DNA from: Mya arenaria
Taxonomy: Eukaryota; Mollusca; Bivalvia; Myida; Myidae
Length of the DNA stretch: 64,000 nucleotides
Direction: 5' to 3'
Assembly: GCF_026914265.1 (NCBI RefSeq)
Contig: NC_069124.1
Coordinates: 58,930,589-58,994,588 of the forward strand
Shown here: positions 36,749-48,400 of the stretch, piece by piece
Layout: each line of letters starts with the position of its first letter
Position numbering within the stretch: the first letter of the stretch is position 1
The notes under the pieces: model-generated
Told to the model about the DNA's origin: nothing
Database searches by the model: none
The model's input: the letters and a program-made list of their open reading frames with translations, nothing else
Position numbers and translations under genes: made by a program

Positions 36749-37083
36749 ATCTTGTTATTGTTTGTATTGTGTCAGAAGGTCCCATAAATTATAAATCAAC
36801 ATTTTAGAAAGTGTAAATTTATTATATTTTAAATGTGCTGTTGCCATAAGTGTTTCAATTTTACGTTGAAAAGTGATTTCAAGTGGCTGATCTTTTCCCG
36901 CGTTATTGTGACATCATTTGAAAAAATGTTTCCAGTTACAGTCGGGTCGTTCTATTTACAGAATGGGTAAGAAAGGATTACTGGAATGTTTTCTTAAATG
37001 AAATGAAGTATTTTTTTAACAATTCTTGAATAAAATAATGCGTTCATACCCCAATGACATCAACCCGGCAATTCATTCCTTTA
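36749..37083. repeat. Dispersed repeat family A, copy 2
   Basis: Direct-orientation relative of 1-480. It starts 'tcttgttattgtttgtattg' exactly as base 1 onward, shares the 'cagtcgggtcgttc' block, and ends 'caattcattcct'. It lacks the left arm of the foldback. The end overlaps a TTTATT (37080-37085) that could act as the COX5A poly(A) signal on the minus strand. Confidence 0.75.
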
Positions 37084-37181
37084 TTAGTACACTTAACTAT
37101 GATCAATTAAATGGAAAATAATTATATATGAATATTATCTCTCAACCGTTGAGATGTACATGTAATTGTTTCAAACTTGAC

Positions 37182-40100
37182 TTAAATTTTCATCTTAAAC
37201 AATTGAGTGTTAATTTGAGGTGTACCTTTACTATCATAGTTGTGTACATCATCGGGCTCAGGGTAGTACAACTCGGGCTTGTCGTATCCCATCTGTTCGA
37301 GGGAGGCAATACCCAGCTCAGTCAAGGTAGGCTGGATAGCGGCCTGAAGGTTGTTCCATAGGACTGTGTCAGTGCCACACTTGAACTGGAAAATAAAAAT
37401 TATATAATTGTAATTACTAGACACACAAGCATTAAAATGCTGCAATGTACAGCAATATATTTTAACATACAGCCAATCTTTTTGTATTGAATATTTTTGT
37501 TTAAAGTCACATAAGCCACAGCAGAATAAAACCAGAATTCCCTTGGTGGGGACAATTCCCATTAAACCATCAAGGTATCATGAACCATAATTAACGGAAT
37601 TTTGGCGGAAAACTTTTACATAACAGCTCAGTTTTAAACATCCAATTGTTTATCCAATTGTTTTTTCGTTCTGGAGGTAGTTGGACATACTTTTGAACAA
37701 GGTCATCCTTTGTTTCAACATGTTTTGTTTTAAGTCAGAAGGTTAATAAGAAGTGTTCAAATAGCCTTATGCAACTAGCAACTTATTTTCTTAATCATAA
37801 ATACAAAATAAATACACATGTCAAAATAGAGTACCGGTATGTGCCTTTAAAGGGACTATACACCAGATTGGCACCAAAAATTATTTTTTTCTGTAACGAA
37901 TCTCAGGACATTTATTTAATAATAATGTTTTACTCTTTGATATCATAATTATAAAAAAAATACCAAAACGTAAAAAACAAGAGCTGTCACAGAGACAGCG
38001 CGCTCGACTATTCCGCCGCTTTTCAATGTAAGGATTGAAAAGTTTTGGCGAAACATGCATGGATCACTGTTAGATTAGATTTCAATGCAATACATGATGT
38101 GCTGAGATATTAACATAAATGTGGTTACATGGAAAATTTTAACCAGAATATTTAAATCTAATAATAAAGGGCCATTATTTGCAAAATACAGTTATCTAAC
38201 TTGGTTATTCAATTACATTGGGTGGTTGAATACCATTGTATAAAGTCTCAACGCAAAACATCAAGTAGTTGCTGAGATATTATCCTATGTGTGCTAACAT
38301 GCAAGACCTTAACCAGAATTTCTAAGTCTCATAATAAAGGGGCAAAAATTATATAATATGAAAGATAGAGTTATCTTACTTGATTAAACAAGAAGGTTAA
38401 ATGGTTGGGAGCCTGTGTGTTAAGTTTCAATGCAATACATGATGTATTCGCTGAGGTATCAACTTCAATATGGTTACATGCAAAACCTTAACCAGAATTT
38501 CTATGTCAAAAAAGGGGCCATTATTTGAATTTAATGCAAACTAGAGTTATCTAACTTGGTTAATTAAGTGGGTTGGATGGTTGAGTACCATTGTATCAAG
38601 TCTCAATGCAATACCTCAAGTAGTTGCTGAAATAAAACCTCAACCTGAATTTCAAAGCGAATAATAAAGGCCTATAATTTGCATTAAATGGAAACTAGAG
38701 TTATCTTACTTGGTTGAATAAGTAGGTTGGATGGTTGAGTACCATTGTATCAAGTCTCAATGCAATACCTCAAGTAGTTGCTGAGATATTAACCTATGTG
38801 TGCTTGCATGCAAAACCTTAACCAGAATTTCTAAGTTGAATAATACAGGGCAATTGTTTGCATTAAATGCAAACTAGAGTTTTCTAATTTGGTTAATTAA
38901 GTAGGTTGGATGGTTGAGTACCATTGTATAAAGTCTCAATGCAATACCGTAAGTAGTTGCTGAGATTTTAACCTATGTGTGCTTGCATGCAACACCTTAA
39001 CCAAGGTGTGACGCCGACGCTTGGGTGAGTAGTATAGCTCTCCATATTCTTCGAATAGTCGAGCTAAAAATCGAGTTGGAGACCGGGTTCGAACCGGTGT
39101 CGCCAAAATTGCAGTCCAGTGTTGTATCCACTGTGCTACGAAGGCTTACCCTAAACAGTTGGGATTTTTAAGCTATAAACCTAACTTGGTAATATCATAT
39201 GATAACATCCACTAGTCAATCACGCATAAGGAATGAATTCTACTAGCTGGTAGACATACCTAGTAATCTCTTTTAATGGAAAAATACGAAAAAACTGCTA
39301 AAAATAAATTGATTGTAAAATATGTGGCACTTCAGTTAGTAAGTTTCAATGCACTACACATCGATACCAAGTTTATGTCAGTTTTTGACAATTTTCTTAT
39401 TTTTCACTATTTCAAAATACGGTAATACAGCCCCTTTCACATACATGCAGCCAGTCTGAAAAAAAATCAACTTGGGAGAGGTTGTCTGCTCCTTCTTTGG
39501 GGAAATTTAGTTGGCTGTCATGTGTTTAAGCAACATAATCTTTCTTTGGCTTAAATCTGTTTTCTGGGCAGTGCACAAGTAATGTTTCTAAACACTGTTT
39601 TTCAACCAATAGGAAGAACATGAACACTACCAGTGTGCATGCTCCAATGAAGATTTACTGTCTGGGATGTTAGTGTTAAGAGATAATGCATGCTCACAGG
39701 CCATATATTTACATTAAATAAATATAGACCGATCAAACTTTGCGAAAACAAAAAAATATGTAAATAGACAACCAGAGGGATAGTGACAATTAAATCAATT
39801 ACTCACACTAGAGGGGGAGCAACAATTAATTTATTTACATCCACTGGAGTGATAGCAACAACTGAATCTATTTCTGAATGAATTTGCAGCCTCACTCTGA
39901 TAACTTGTTATATTAAAAAATTGGGCCACACTATCAAATTACAATGTGGACAGTATGAGCAGAATTACTAAAGAGTATGTTTGGCCCCCAAATTTGGAAA
40001 AACTTAAAGAGTCTGGGCCAATATCTGGTTGTCTCAGGCTCTCAGACTATTATTTTACAGACTGTATTATATGTTTACAAGAATAAATTTATAATGAAGT

Positions 40101-41962
40101 ATTTAAGTGGATTTTGTTTTTATAACTTGATAAGAACACTATTATTGGAAAATGTGATAAAACTGAAAAGCTGTCACCAATCCTACATGTATAAAAACTA
40201 TTTATTAAAAAGAAATTCATAAATTTAAATTCTCAAAAAGAAATATTCAAACAGCTTAATGAACATAACCTCTCTTAAAATTAATATAGAATACTACATT
40301 CCCGAAAACAGGATAGTCATTAGTGTATACCTTGACAGCCTCCAATACACGGATGGCGAGACCATAGTCATTAAGTTTTCTGCAGGCCCTCATCAGGTTA
40401 GACACCTCTTCAGATCCGGGTACATAGTCATCACCCTGAATAAACAATTATATACCAGTTAATTGAAACATGCATGTAAATAATATCATTACATACAGTC
40501 CAAGACATAGATGTATCAAGAATCTCATCACCTGAAAATCAGGTGAAATGCAATAGGCTTGTACTCTTTCAAACTTCAAAACATCATTTCGCAAGTACAG
40601 AAAAAGGATAAAATACTACAGATGAGTTTTGCTTAATATTATTATAACCTTTTTAACATCATTCAATGCTATTTAACTAAATAGCATGCATGAAAAATTC
40701 TTAAACAAGTGTTAACATTGTTCAATGCAAGCAAAGTAGTCTCATAAACATTTTACCTGCATTTCCGTGAGGAATTCTCTAAGCTCATACCCATCAGATG
40801 TTCCCTCTTGAATCATCTTTAACAATTCTTTGTTAGATGCTAAGTAACTGAAATGCATAGTGTTCCCCATAAAAAAATATGAAACAAACAACTTCAAACA
40901 TTTAATTGGGATGGAATACTTTAAAGATGACTCAAGAAAAATATATATTCAGGCTTACAAAAGTTTGACACAAATACACACTTAATTGAAACATTCATAG
41001 AGCTTTAAAGTGCTTGTATTTACATGATTGAATACTTACTCATCAGCTACACTGTATGCTCTTACACTGGTTACAGCTGAAAGAGAGCAACTTATTTTCA
41101 TCAAATCAATTGTTAAAAGGTATCTTTTGGGTATATTCTTTTACTTTTTTAGAAAAAGATATCATGGTTAAACGCAAACACATAAACATTTAAGTGGGAA
41201 TTATGTTTTCTGTGATTTGTATCATCATTTTGCCATCTAGAATGCTTAACTATGATCAAATATAAAAGAATATAATATATGATGACCCAGCTACAATCCT
41301 TAGTCTAAATGCCCCAGTCAATTTTAACCAGGCCCCCCCCCACGCCCGGGTGTATAGCGGGGAAAATGGGCCATGTTATTACCTTCCAGGTGGCCCGGCA
41401 GTGACGAGTGAATGCGATGGTTTTGTTTAATAGCGGGGAATGGGCCTTACCTAGGTATCTAGTCCCGTGGTGTGGGGGCATTTGGTGGATATTTTACCAG
41501 CAGTTTGTCCCTGCAGGACAGGGATTGGCTGGACCAAAAGTCAAAGTCCCTGCTATATTTTACAAATTTTTTTTTTTAAGCTTACTTTATAAGTGCGCTA
41601 CATCTATTAGCTTCTTGGTCAATGTTTACTCTTTGTAATTAGTAAATAATTTGTGAGTCAATGTCAATGATTGCAAGTCTTTGCTAGGGCGATACAGTAC
41701 GATATCTATGGCAGTTTTTTTAAAGAAAAACAAATACCTAATCATGATGATAAACATTGATAATCTGCAATATATCTGCGAACGTGATCTACCAAAATCT
41801 GAAAATGACCGGGCATGACCGAACATTGCTCCAACGCTTTATTTTTCGTTTAAAAAATAAACGAACAACAAGAAATACATATTCACCTATAGGATTTTGT
41901 CTAGCTATCAAGGCACCGGCCTTGACCAATGTTCTTGAGCGTGAAACCAGCGAACGTAACAT
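37182..41962 (-). CDS. COX5A: Cytochrome c oxidase subunit 5A, mitochondrial
   Basis: Nuclear-encoded subunit of respiratory complex IV, on the matrix side. Exons (minus strand): 41962-41887, 41076-41040, 40847-40757, 40435-40331, 37385-37182; 513 bases, 170 aa. The N-terminus MLRSLVSRSRTLVKAGALIA is a typical basic, amphipathic mitochondrial presequence. The family core is seen in YELREF, NLMRACRKLNDYGLAIRVLE (human LRACRRLNDFASTVRILE) and PTLTELGIASLEQMGYDKPE. The C-terminus after HNYD is longer than in vertebrates. A GTAAAG inside the last exon, at TATGATA-GTAAAG, could instead be a donor to a further exon, so the last 15 or so residues are less certain. The 2.9-kb last intron holds a nested pair of mobile elements. 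Confidence 0.9.
37981..39068 (-). mobile_element. Element with a core of about 175-bp tandem repeats, copy 2
   Basis: Reverse-oriented relative of 13096-14377, with matching flanks: 'gagctgtcacagagacagcg' and 'ttccgccgcttttcaatg' on the left, 'cgacgcttgggtgag' and 'cgaatagtcgagctaaaaa' on the right. Internally about six repeats each end 'aaaccttaaccagaatttct'. It lies in the last COX5A intron. Confidence 0.8.
39076..39147 (-). repeat. tRNA-like segment (Cys-like, A and B boxes)
   Basis: On the minus strand it reads GCCTTCGTAGCACAGTGG.. with box A (TAGCACAGTGG), a GCA triplet in the anticodon position and box B (GGTTCGAACCC) at normal tRNA spacing. The acceptor arms do not pair, so it is more likely the polymerase III promoter region of a SINE-type repeat than a working tRNA gene. 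Confidence 0.7.
41309..41560. mobile_element. MITE family B, copy 3 (right end missing)
   Basis: The left end ATGCCCCAGTCAATTTTAACC matches the family, as do 'accttccaggtggcccggca' and 'ttttaccagcag'. The right terminal repeat is absent; homology stops near 'gtccctgctat'. It lies in COX5A intron 1. Confidence 0.75.
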
Positions 41963-42616
41963 TTCGACGGTGGTTTGCTTGTCCTTGGAACACAACCGGA
42001 AGCAGTCAAAGTCGCTACCGTAGATACAACAAGGTTACACTCCACTCAATGACATTTTGTACTGCAGGCGGCTGTTTTCTTCATAAAACTACTCCAAGGC
42101 TAAACGATTAAAGGGAAGTAGACCCTAATAAATCAGCTTTTTTGAGACAACTTATGTAAACTTTAATTCAAATTATTTAAATGATTTACTTAAAAAGACT
42201 CGACCTTGATGTTGTTTATTGGGGTCCTACTAAACACTACAAAGTCAGGCGAAGTCTAGCAAAGTCAGTTTTATTTTTAATTTATTTAGAATATTTATTA
42301 TTTATGTCGGACAAACGTAGAATTTATAGCAAATATATTTTTAAATATGTGAAATTACATTGCTGCAAGGTAGCAAAGGTCAACAACTAAAGTAATCGCG
42401 GACCAATTACCCCTAGTCCACTTATTTTACACTTTCATTCCATATTTTGAAGGATCGCATTAATTTTGTTTTTCTATTATTCCATAATGCTTTTAATAAA
42501 ATTATTTTAGATCTTATTATTGCAAATGCATCTGTTCTATATTTTTTATGGTCTTGCAAAGTCAATCAATGTGAAGCAAGTCAGGCAACGTGTAGCTAAG
42601 TCCGGCAAAGTCAGGC
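41963..42616. other. COX5A upstream region with tandem host repeat, unit 1
   Basis: It holds the COX5A upstream DNA and then, from about 42233, the first unit of an approximately 350-bp repeat. The unit is bounded by 'gcaaagtcag' motifs and includes 'tatttatgtcggacaa' and 'attttagatctta'. The second unit lies at 43700-44045, beyond a LINE fragment. Confidence 0.55.

Positions 42617-42679
<63 letters not shown>
42617..42679. repeat. (ATA)n microsatellite
   Basis: About 20 ATA units, forming the 3' tail of the minus-strand LINE. A short (CA)-rich tract follows at about 42788-42828. Confidence 0.95.
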
Positions 42680-43700
42680 TATAACTTTATTTAAAGAAGG
42701 TAACACATTAAGACATAGGCATCATAATATTATTATGAAAAACATAACACACCTCTTATTTACAATGCGGCCTTCTGAAAAAAAAACATACACAGAGACA
42801 CACACGCAAACACACATACACACACACACCAAAAAAAATAAGATGTGATGCAAATAATACTCAAAACACAAATGAGTAAACACATTTCAGTACCGCAAAA
42901 ATACATATTGTTAAAAAGCATTATTACATTTTTTTCATCATGGCATATAACTAGAATTAATGATCGTTTTGACATGTAAAATGCTTAGAATGGGATTTCA
43001 GAAAGGTACGTATTAAAATGTAATACGAAAACATAAAGAAACATGAATATAATACATTCATTTAACACATCAATGCTTAATAATACATCAATTTGTACCT
43101 AAATGTGAACAAGAAATATCATCAAAATTGTTTAACTGAGTAAGTAGGACAGTCACACATTTATTTAACACCTTACTCAACAAATACATACTATAAACTA
43201 TACCTGTGGTATGCATGGAATTATGCATACAATTTTTACAACGGATTTTGCGATTGATGATGTAAATAGAACTTCTTGCAGCGGGTTTTAAATGTATTTT
43301 CCGTGTTGGACTTGCGTATTTCTTCTGGTAAAAAATTCCAAACTTTCCCACTGTAGCATGCAAACGAGTGTTTCTTGTATTGTGTTTTATGTCGAAAGTG
43401 AGCAATGTCTTGTCGCGTGGAAGATCGTAATCCATATCTTGTGTTGCTAGATATCTTAATAATGTCTCTTATGTAACTCGGTGTAAGATTATTAATGGGT
43501 TAAAATACCATAACAGCCGTTTGATATCTGCAGCGGTATTCAATTGAAGCCATTCTATTTTTTTAAATAATTCATGTCATGGCGTTCTAATAGGCTTAGG
43601 CTAAAGAGAATAATTTTTGCAGCTCTTTTTTGAAGCATTGTGATTCGTCTCATATGCGTTTGCTTAATTTCCCCCCAAACGCTACAACAATAGTCAAACA
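42617..43700 (-). mobile_element. 5'-truncated non-LTR (LINE) retrotransposon, 3' end
   Basis: On the minus strand, conceptual peptides show the C-terminal end of a LINE reverse-transcriptase protein: MRRITMLQKRAAKIIL near 43610-43655, then RNTRLHATVGKFGIFYQKK near 43330-43380. This is followed by a 3' UTR and an AT-rich (TTA)n tail at about 42617-42679. The coding part is in several frames and stops short upstream, so it is a dead 5'-truncated copy. CR1/L2-like elements typically carry such microsatellite tails. Flanks on both sides hold the same 'gcaaagtcagg' motif. Confidence 0.75.
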
Positions 43701-44045
43701 TAAGCTAGCAAAGTCAGGGTTTTTTGGCATTTTAGTAAAATATATATTATCTATGTTGGACAAGTTCATTATTTTACACTATTGCTGTTTTAGAAACGAT
43801 CACAATAATTTTGATGTATTAATGTATTAATATTCAGTTATGATATATTATTTTAGATCTTATAAATGCAAATAAACGTTTAAATTTTTGTTGTGAACAT
43901 ATACTAATCTTTACTAGTTATAGTCATTTGATTGTCACTACCTATTGTATGTTCGTTGTGATGGGGTCTGACTTTAGTTTTCAACGTCTAGCAAAGTCAA
44001 TCAACGTGTAGCAAAGTCAGGCAAAGTCAGACACAGTATAACAAA
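43700..44045. repeat. Tandem host repeat, unit 2
   Basis: Matches 42233-42616 in order: 'gctagcaaagtcagg', 'tctatgttggacaa', 'attttagatctta', and a terminal cluster of 'gcaaagtcag' motifs at 43990-44035. Overall divergence is high. Confidence 0.55.
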
Positions 44046-44119
44046 TTCAAATAATCTTTTGTTTATTTTAACTGCTTTTAAGCATGCATTAAACGAATTA
44101 TAAAATTTATATTGTAAAA

Positions 44120-44345
44120 TATATGTTTAATTACTTAACGGACCATGGACACTACGGACCAGACATAACGGACCATATTCGGGAACAATACGGACCGTTA
44201 TTTAATATTTTACTCTCAGTTAGTTTTACCTTTATAACATACAATATGTGCGGACATTACGGACCATGATTTATAATTTTCTCACAGCTTGTTTTAACTT
44301 TATAAAGTACCATATTTGTGGACACTGCGGATCATGTAACTCACA
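44120..44345 (+). repeat. Short tandem repeat with 'acggaccat' motifs
   Basis: The motif 'cggaccat' and variants occur at about 44138, 44169, 44262 and 44327. Two blocks of about 110 bp share 'tttataattt/atttaatatt', 'ctcagttagtttta/ctcacagcttgtttta' and 'ctttataa'. This is a decayed tandem array of two to three copies. Confidence 0.5.
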
Positions 44346-44499
44346 GTTTGTTTTCTGATAAATAGTTCATTTCAAATCGAAAATGCATCCTTAGATTTTA
44401 GCAAATAAAGCGGTCTAAGTTTCCCCATGCAAACCACTTTTTCAATTTATTAAATTTATAAGTATGGCTGCCATATCGTTGCCTATGCAGTAGACCATA

Positions 44500-44735
44500 A
44501 CATATTTAGCTTGTGCAGGCCTCTCCTGTAAGGTGGGTCAATGAAGCTTTTGTGACATGGCAGTACTACTGACACTGCTAGTTCTGTGATGATCTCCATA
44601 TCTTGCTGCTCTGCACTGGATTATTTCAATTTTCCCAATGTTACTTTGTTATGGATCCCAGATGATGCTTCCATACTTCAGTATTGGGCGGACAAAGGTC
44701 TTGTAGCAAAGGTCTTTTGTGGCTCTAGGGCACTG
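44500..44735 (-). mobile_element. Second LINE reverse-transcriptase fragment
   Basis: The minus-strand translation gives CYKTFVRPILKYGSIIWDP, the conserved C-terminal part of LINE reverse transcriptases, followed in frame after a stop by SNIGKIEIIQCRAARY. It belongs to a different family from the copy at 42617-43700. It is a short degenerate fragment. Confidence 0.75.
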
Positions 44736-44741
44736 ATTAAT

Positions 44742-44884
44742 AATATATGTCATGTGTTTCCGTTCTGGATAGAAAAATCCGACCGAGGGCAACTGCGTTG
44801 CCAGGTAACGAGGCTTGCTGGCCACGCAGCGTGCCCTAGGGTCGGATTTTCCTATCCGGAACGGACACACATGATAGATATATT
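44742..44884. repeat. Foldback hairpin element
   Basis: The left arm (44742-44793: 'catgtgtttccgttctggat', 'aaaatccgaccgagggca') is repeated inverted at 44828-44884 ('gtgccctagggtcggatttt', 'atccggaacggacacacatg'). The arms are about 50 bp with mismatches, around a loop holding 'ggtaacgaggcttgctggcc'. Both strands are therefore open over it, with no coding meaning. Confidence 0.85.
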
Positions 44885-45484
44885 TTCTAGCATACCTTGA
44901 ATTCCATTTTTTTAGTGAAAAAAATACATAGAAAATTGCATTTCACCGAACTTTTTATTCACTGCATACGTCAAGAAGTTCCTTCAATATCACGTCTTTT
45001 AAGTGTTATTTTGTTTTGTTTTGAAGATATATTTTTTGTAAAGTTAATGTTGATGAAACTAATCTATTGAAATCTCATAATTGTGGTTACATAAAGTGTG
45101 TAATAAAAGAAATAAAAAGTAATGTATATACGTCACAGTGCGTGACTCATCTGCCATGGGGGGGCCAGCTGGAATTTTCAAATCTTAGCCATGTCGTTTG
45201 AATTATGTTGATTTTTAATATAGCGATCCCATGGATAATCGTTTAAAGCAAAACATGTAATGTTGATTACTTTTCCGACCTTAGTTTTCATAATTTTTTA
45301 AACAAAATACATCTTTTTCCATTACCTCGACTAGATCGAAATATAGTTGTATGTGACCGTTTTAAACTGTTGACCGCAACGTGAACTAAAATAATTTGCC
45401 TTTGTGTAATTCGCATTTGACAGCACAACGTGATTGACGAAATAAGACGCACAATTACACAACTGTCTGGAAATTCCGGTCAAA
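44885..45484. other. Upstream region of the C9orf85 homologue
   Basis: AT-rich intergenic sequence leading to the start codon at 45485. I see no definite promoter element. Confidence 0.4.
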
Positions 45485-48400
45485 ATGAGCAGTCAACGGG
45501 GTAACGTGAAGAAGTCAGGACCACCAAAGTACCAAAACAAAAGGGGTTTCAAAAATGTGTATCATGACACTAGTATTCAGACCAAGAAAATAGTAAATAC
45601 TGAAGTAGCTGGAGTGTGCAAGAAGTGCAAGGATGTCATTGAATGGAAAATCAAGTACAAGAAATATAAGCCACTAACCCAGCTTAAGACATGGTCAGTA
45701 TCATTATGTTGATTACAAGAGATGACATATATATATAGTCAATCCACTAGTTTTTTAACTATTGTTACAGTACCGTTACCTATACATGTGTTGAGAAAGT
45801 AAGTGGTCTGGAAGCTCAGTCAGTAGGCCCCTCGATCTGTAAGCAAAGGGTCTTGGGTTTGTGCCTGGTTGGGTTGCACATTTTTCTGTGCATGTGCGTT
45901 TGGTTTGTGGTCACAAGGCGGTTTCCTACGGGCTAGTCCATATAAACAGCCGCTTCAGAGTCTTTGACGATTTTTGTGTTGATGACTCTACGCGTCCATA
46001 TCCCACTTGTTGGTTTCCTAGCCAAGAATGACCAATCCCAGCGCTAAGTATTCTGAGCGGAAAGATAACGGGCCTCTGCTAGATACAGGGCTCTCGCGAG
46101 GGGGCGACTTGGGCGAAGTGGTCGCCTAAAATTCCCAGACTTCGCCCATTTGTATCATCAAAGCGACATTGACTTCGCCGAAAAAAATAGCACATTGTAA
46201 ATCTGTCAATCAGCAGTCTTTGGCCACTGTCACATTAGTCAAAACACCGCAATTAGCCATTCATAAAATTAGGTAATCACCTAATCCGATAATTGGGCCG
46301 TGTCATCCAATTACCCAAACATCGCCAGTAGGCGGAGCTATTGATGGTCAACCAATCAGAATGTACATTGAGAAGTCCCTGATCAAATGAAATAAGTTTG
46401 TTTTAATCAGATTGAAAAGGCGACATAATTATGAAAAATCTTGTTAAGCATTAAAGAAGTTAAAAAGTAATTGATATATGTATTGAACAAACAATGCCAG
46501 ACATTTTAAACATTGTTGATTTTGAAGCAGACGGTCATAACCATCTCGGGCCATCGGCAAGGTGGCGCTAAGAAAATCAATAACATGACGTATCAACAAA
46601 TATTTGATTGGTTTAAGTGAACTGTTCATGATAAAAAATGATTTGTAAACACAAAAATATCTTCTTTTTTTGCTTAATGTAGTGTTTACTTAGAGTATTT
46701 TTCTCCTGTTGATGACTTTAAAATCAGCGAGATCGCCATTTTGTCAGAACATTTTTCCGAGTTATATTTTTCAACCTCCCATTATGTATTGGTTAAAATT
46801 TCATCAAGAACAGTGATTTAAATGTCATTTGGTTCTTAAATGTCAGCATATTGAAAATTATTTAGCCAGAGACAAGCATATAACAGCATAGCTGAATGTG
46901 ACATTCGTACCCATCCCGAACGTACCAAAATAAGATTCGTCCCCCTACTATATTGACAGTTCATTTATAAGGTCATTTTGATTGTTTAAAATCCTTAGCT
47001 GTCTTGGTGTTTGATTCATTTTGGATGCTATTTGGAGATAAACTATGTGACATTGACAAATACACTTTTGCTGAGCCAAAAATGATACATTATTTGTGAA
47101 CATTTTATATAGTTATAGCAATTAATTTGAATGTGAATGTAAACTTAGGTGTGTGGTATGGCATAGTTTTTGTATCAGGTGTTACGAAAAGTGTCACTTC
47201 TCCCTAAAGTCTCCCCACTTCTCCCTAAATTGACTGAAGGGACCGTGACTGTATACATGTATATACGCAATATCCTATTCCTACCAGTGGTTTTGCTGAG
47301 ATCAAGTTTAGCTTGACTTCTATCCTGTTAATTTGGGCACAAATTTCATCTTGGTAGGTGGTATGTCAAAATACTAGGGATGGAAACCGGATACCAAATC
47401 GGTATCCGGATATTCGTATCAAGTGTTCGAATACTATCCTGATACTCGTATCAAATTGTTTTCATAATAAGTAAATTTCCTATTATATGTCACCCACCTT
47501 CTTCTTTATTTGACGTAATTGTCCACTTAATTTATAATTCGTCATATGGCAATTTCACTTTTTCATTCATTCTTTCTCAGTCTTAATAATTTATAATGTT
47601 ATTATCAAAGCTAAACAACTCATTTTACGTCATAAAACTCATGATGAATAGCACATAAACACCTCGCGAATTTGATAGTCACTTCGGCCGAGGTGGTTGC
47701 TTGGTTACTGCCACGTGCTTTCGAGTTTGTTATTTATCAGCAGGTTTCATGTTAAATGACGCTTTGATTATTTGATAGTCGATTGTAATTTTATTTCATT
47801 ACATTGTTTGATTTAATGCAATACCTACAATTTCTGCGGTGTTTTGTAATGAAGGATATAATTGCGGAAAAGATAAGGAAACAAAAAGACGATCTGATTT
47901 TTCTTTATTTACATGCGTGTACTTTTTTTATTTATCAATAAACTAAACATGTTTACATATCGTATGAAAAATATGAAATAAGTATTTGATTGAAAAGTGA
48001 AAAGATAAACATTTTTTTTTTGTATTTATTGTTCAGATAGCAATAATTTCTTCATGCATATTCATAAAAAATATGATTGGTAATTAATAGCTTTGATTGC
48101 ACGACCCTTATCTTGTGATTGGACGATCAATTCCTACGGATTAATGATCAATCCGTTTGATATCAACTAGTGCCAATTAGTGTCAATTAAGCACATCTGA
48201 GTTCATAAAACAACACTTGTCATTGTAAACAAGGTCATAGTACTGTACTTCACAGGGTGCTGCACAAGGACACAATATCACGCCTTGTGCAAACACCCAA
48301 TTAGCAGACGATTTGTGACACATATATGTATACCCGCTTCGCGACAGACACAGTTGATCATCTGAAATATTTCATCGGAAAAGTTTTATAACAATTGCTA

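Larger units (their letters stand above)
37851..39440 (-). mobile_element. tRNA-containing repeat split by a nested element
   Basis: One part is 37851-37980 ('aaagggactatacaccagat' onward) and the other about 39070-39440, separated by the tandem-repeat element at 37981-39068. The second part carries a tRNA-like segment on the minus strand. The far end 'aatacagcccctttcac' near 39425 complements the near end 'gggact' only loosely. That the two parts are one element is an inference from memory of the family layout. Confidence 0.5.

Noticed and set aside
39076-39147. Working tRNA-Cys gene
   Set aside because: The A and B boxes are good but the acceptor stem does not pair, and it lies within a repeat.
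44586-44900. Opposed open frames sharing the peptide F-Y/W-P/I-E-R-K/T-H-M
   Set aside because: Both cross the foldback hairpin; only the minus-strand YKTFVRPILKYGSIIWDP part is meaningful, as LINE remnant.
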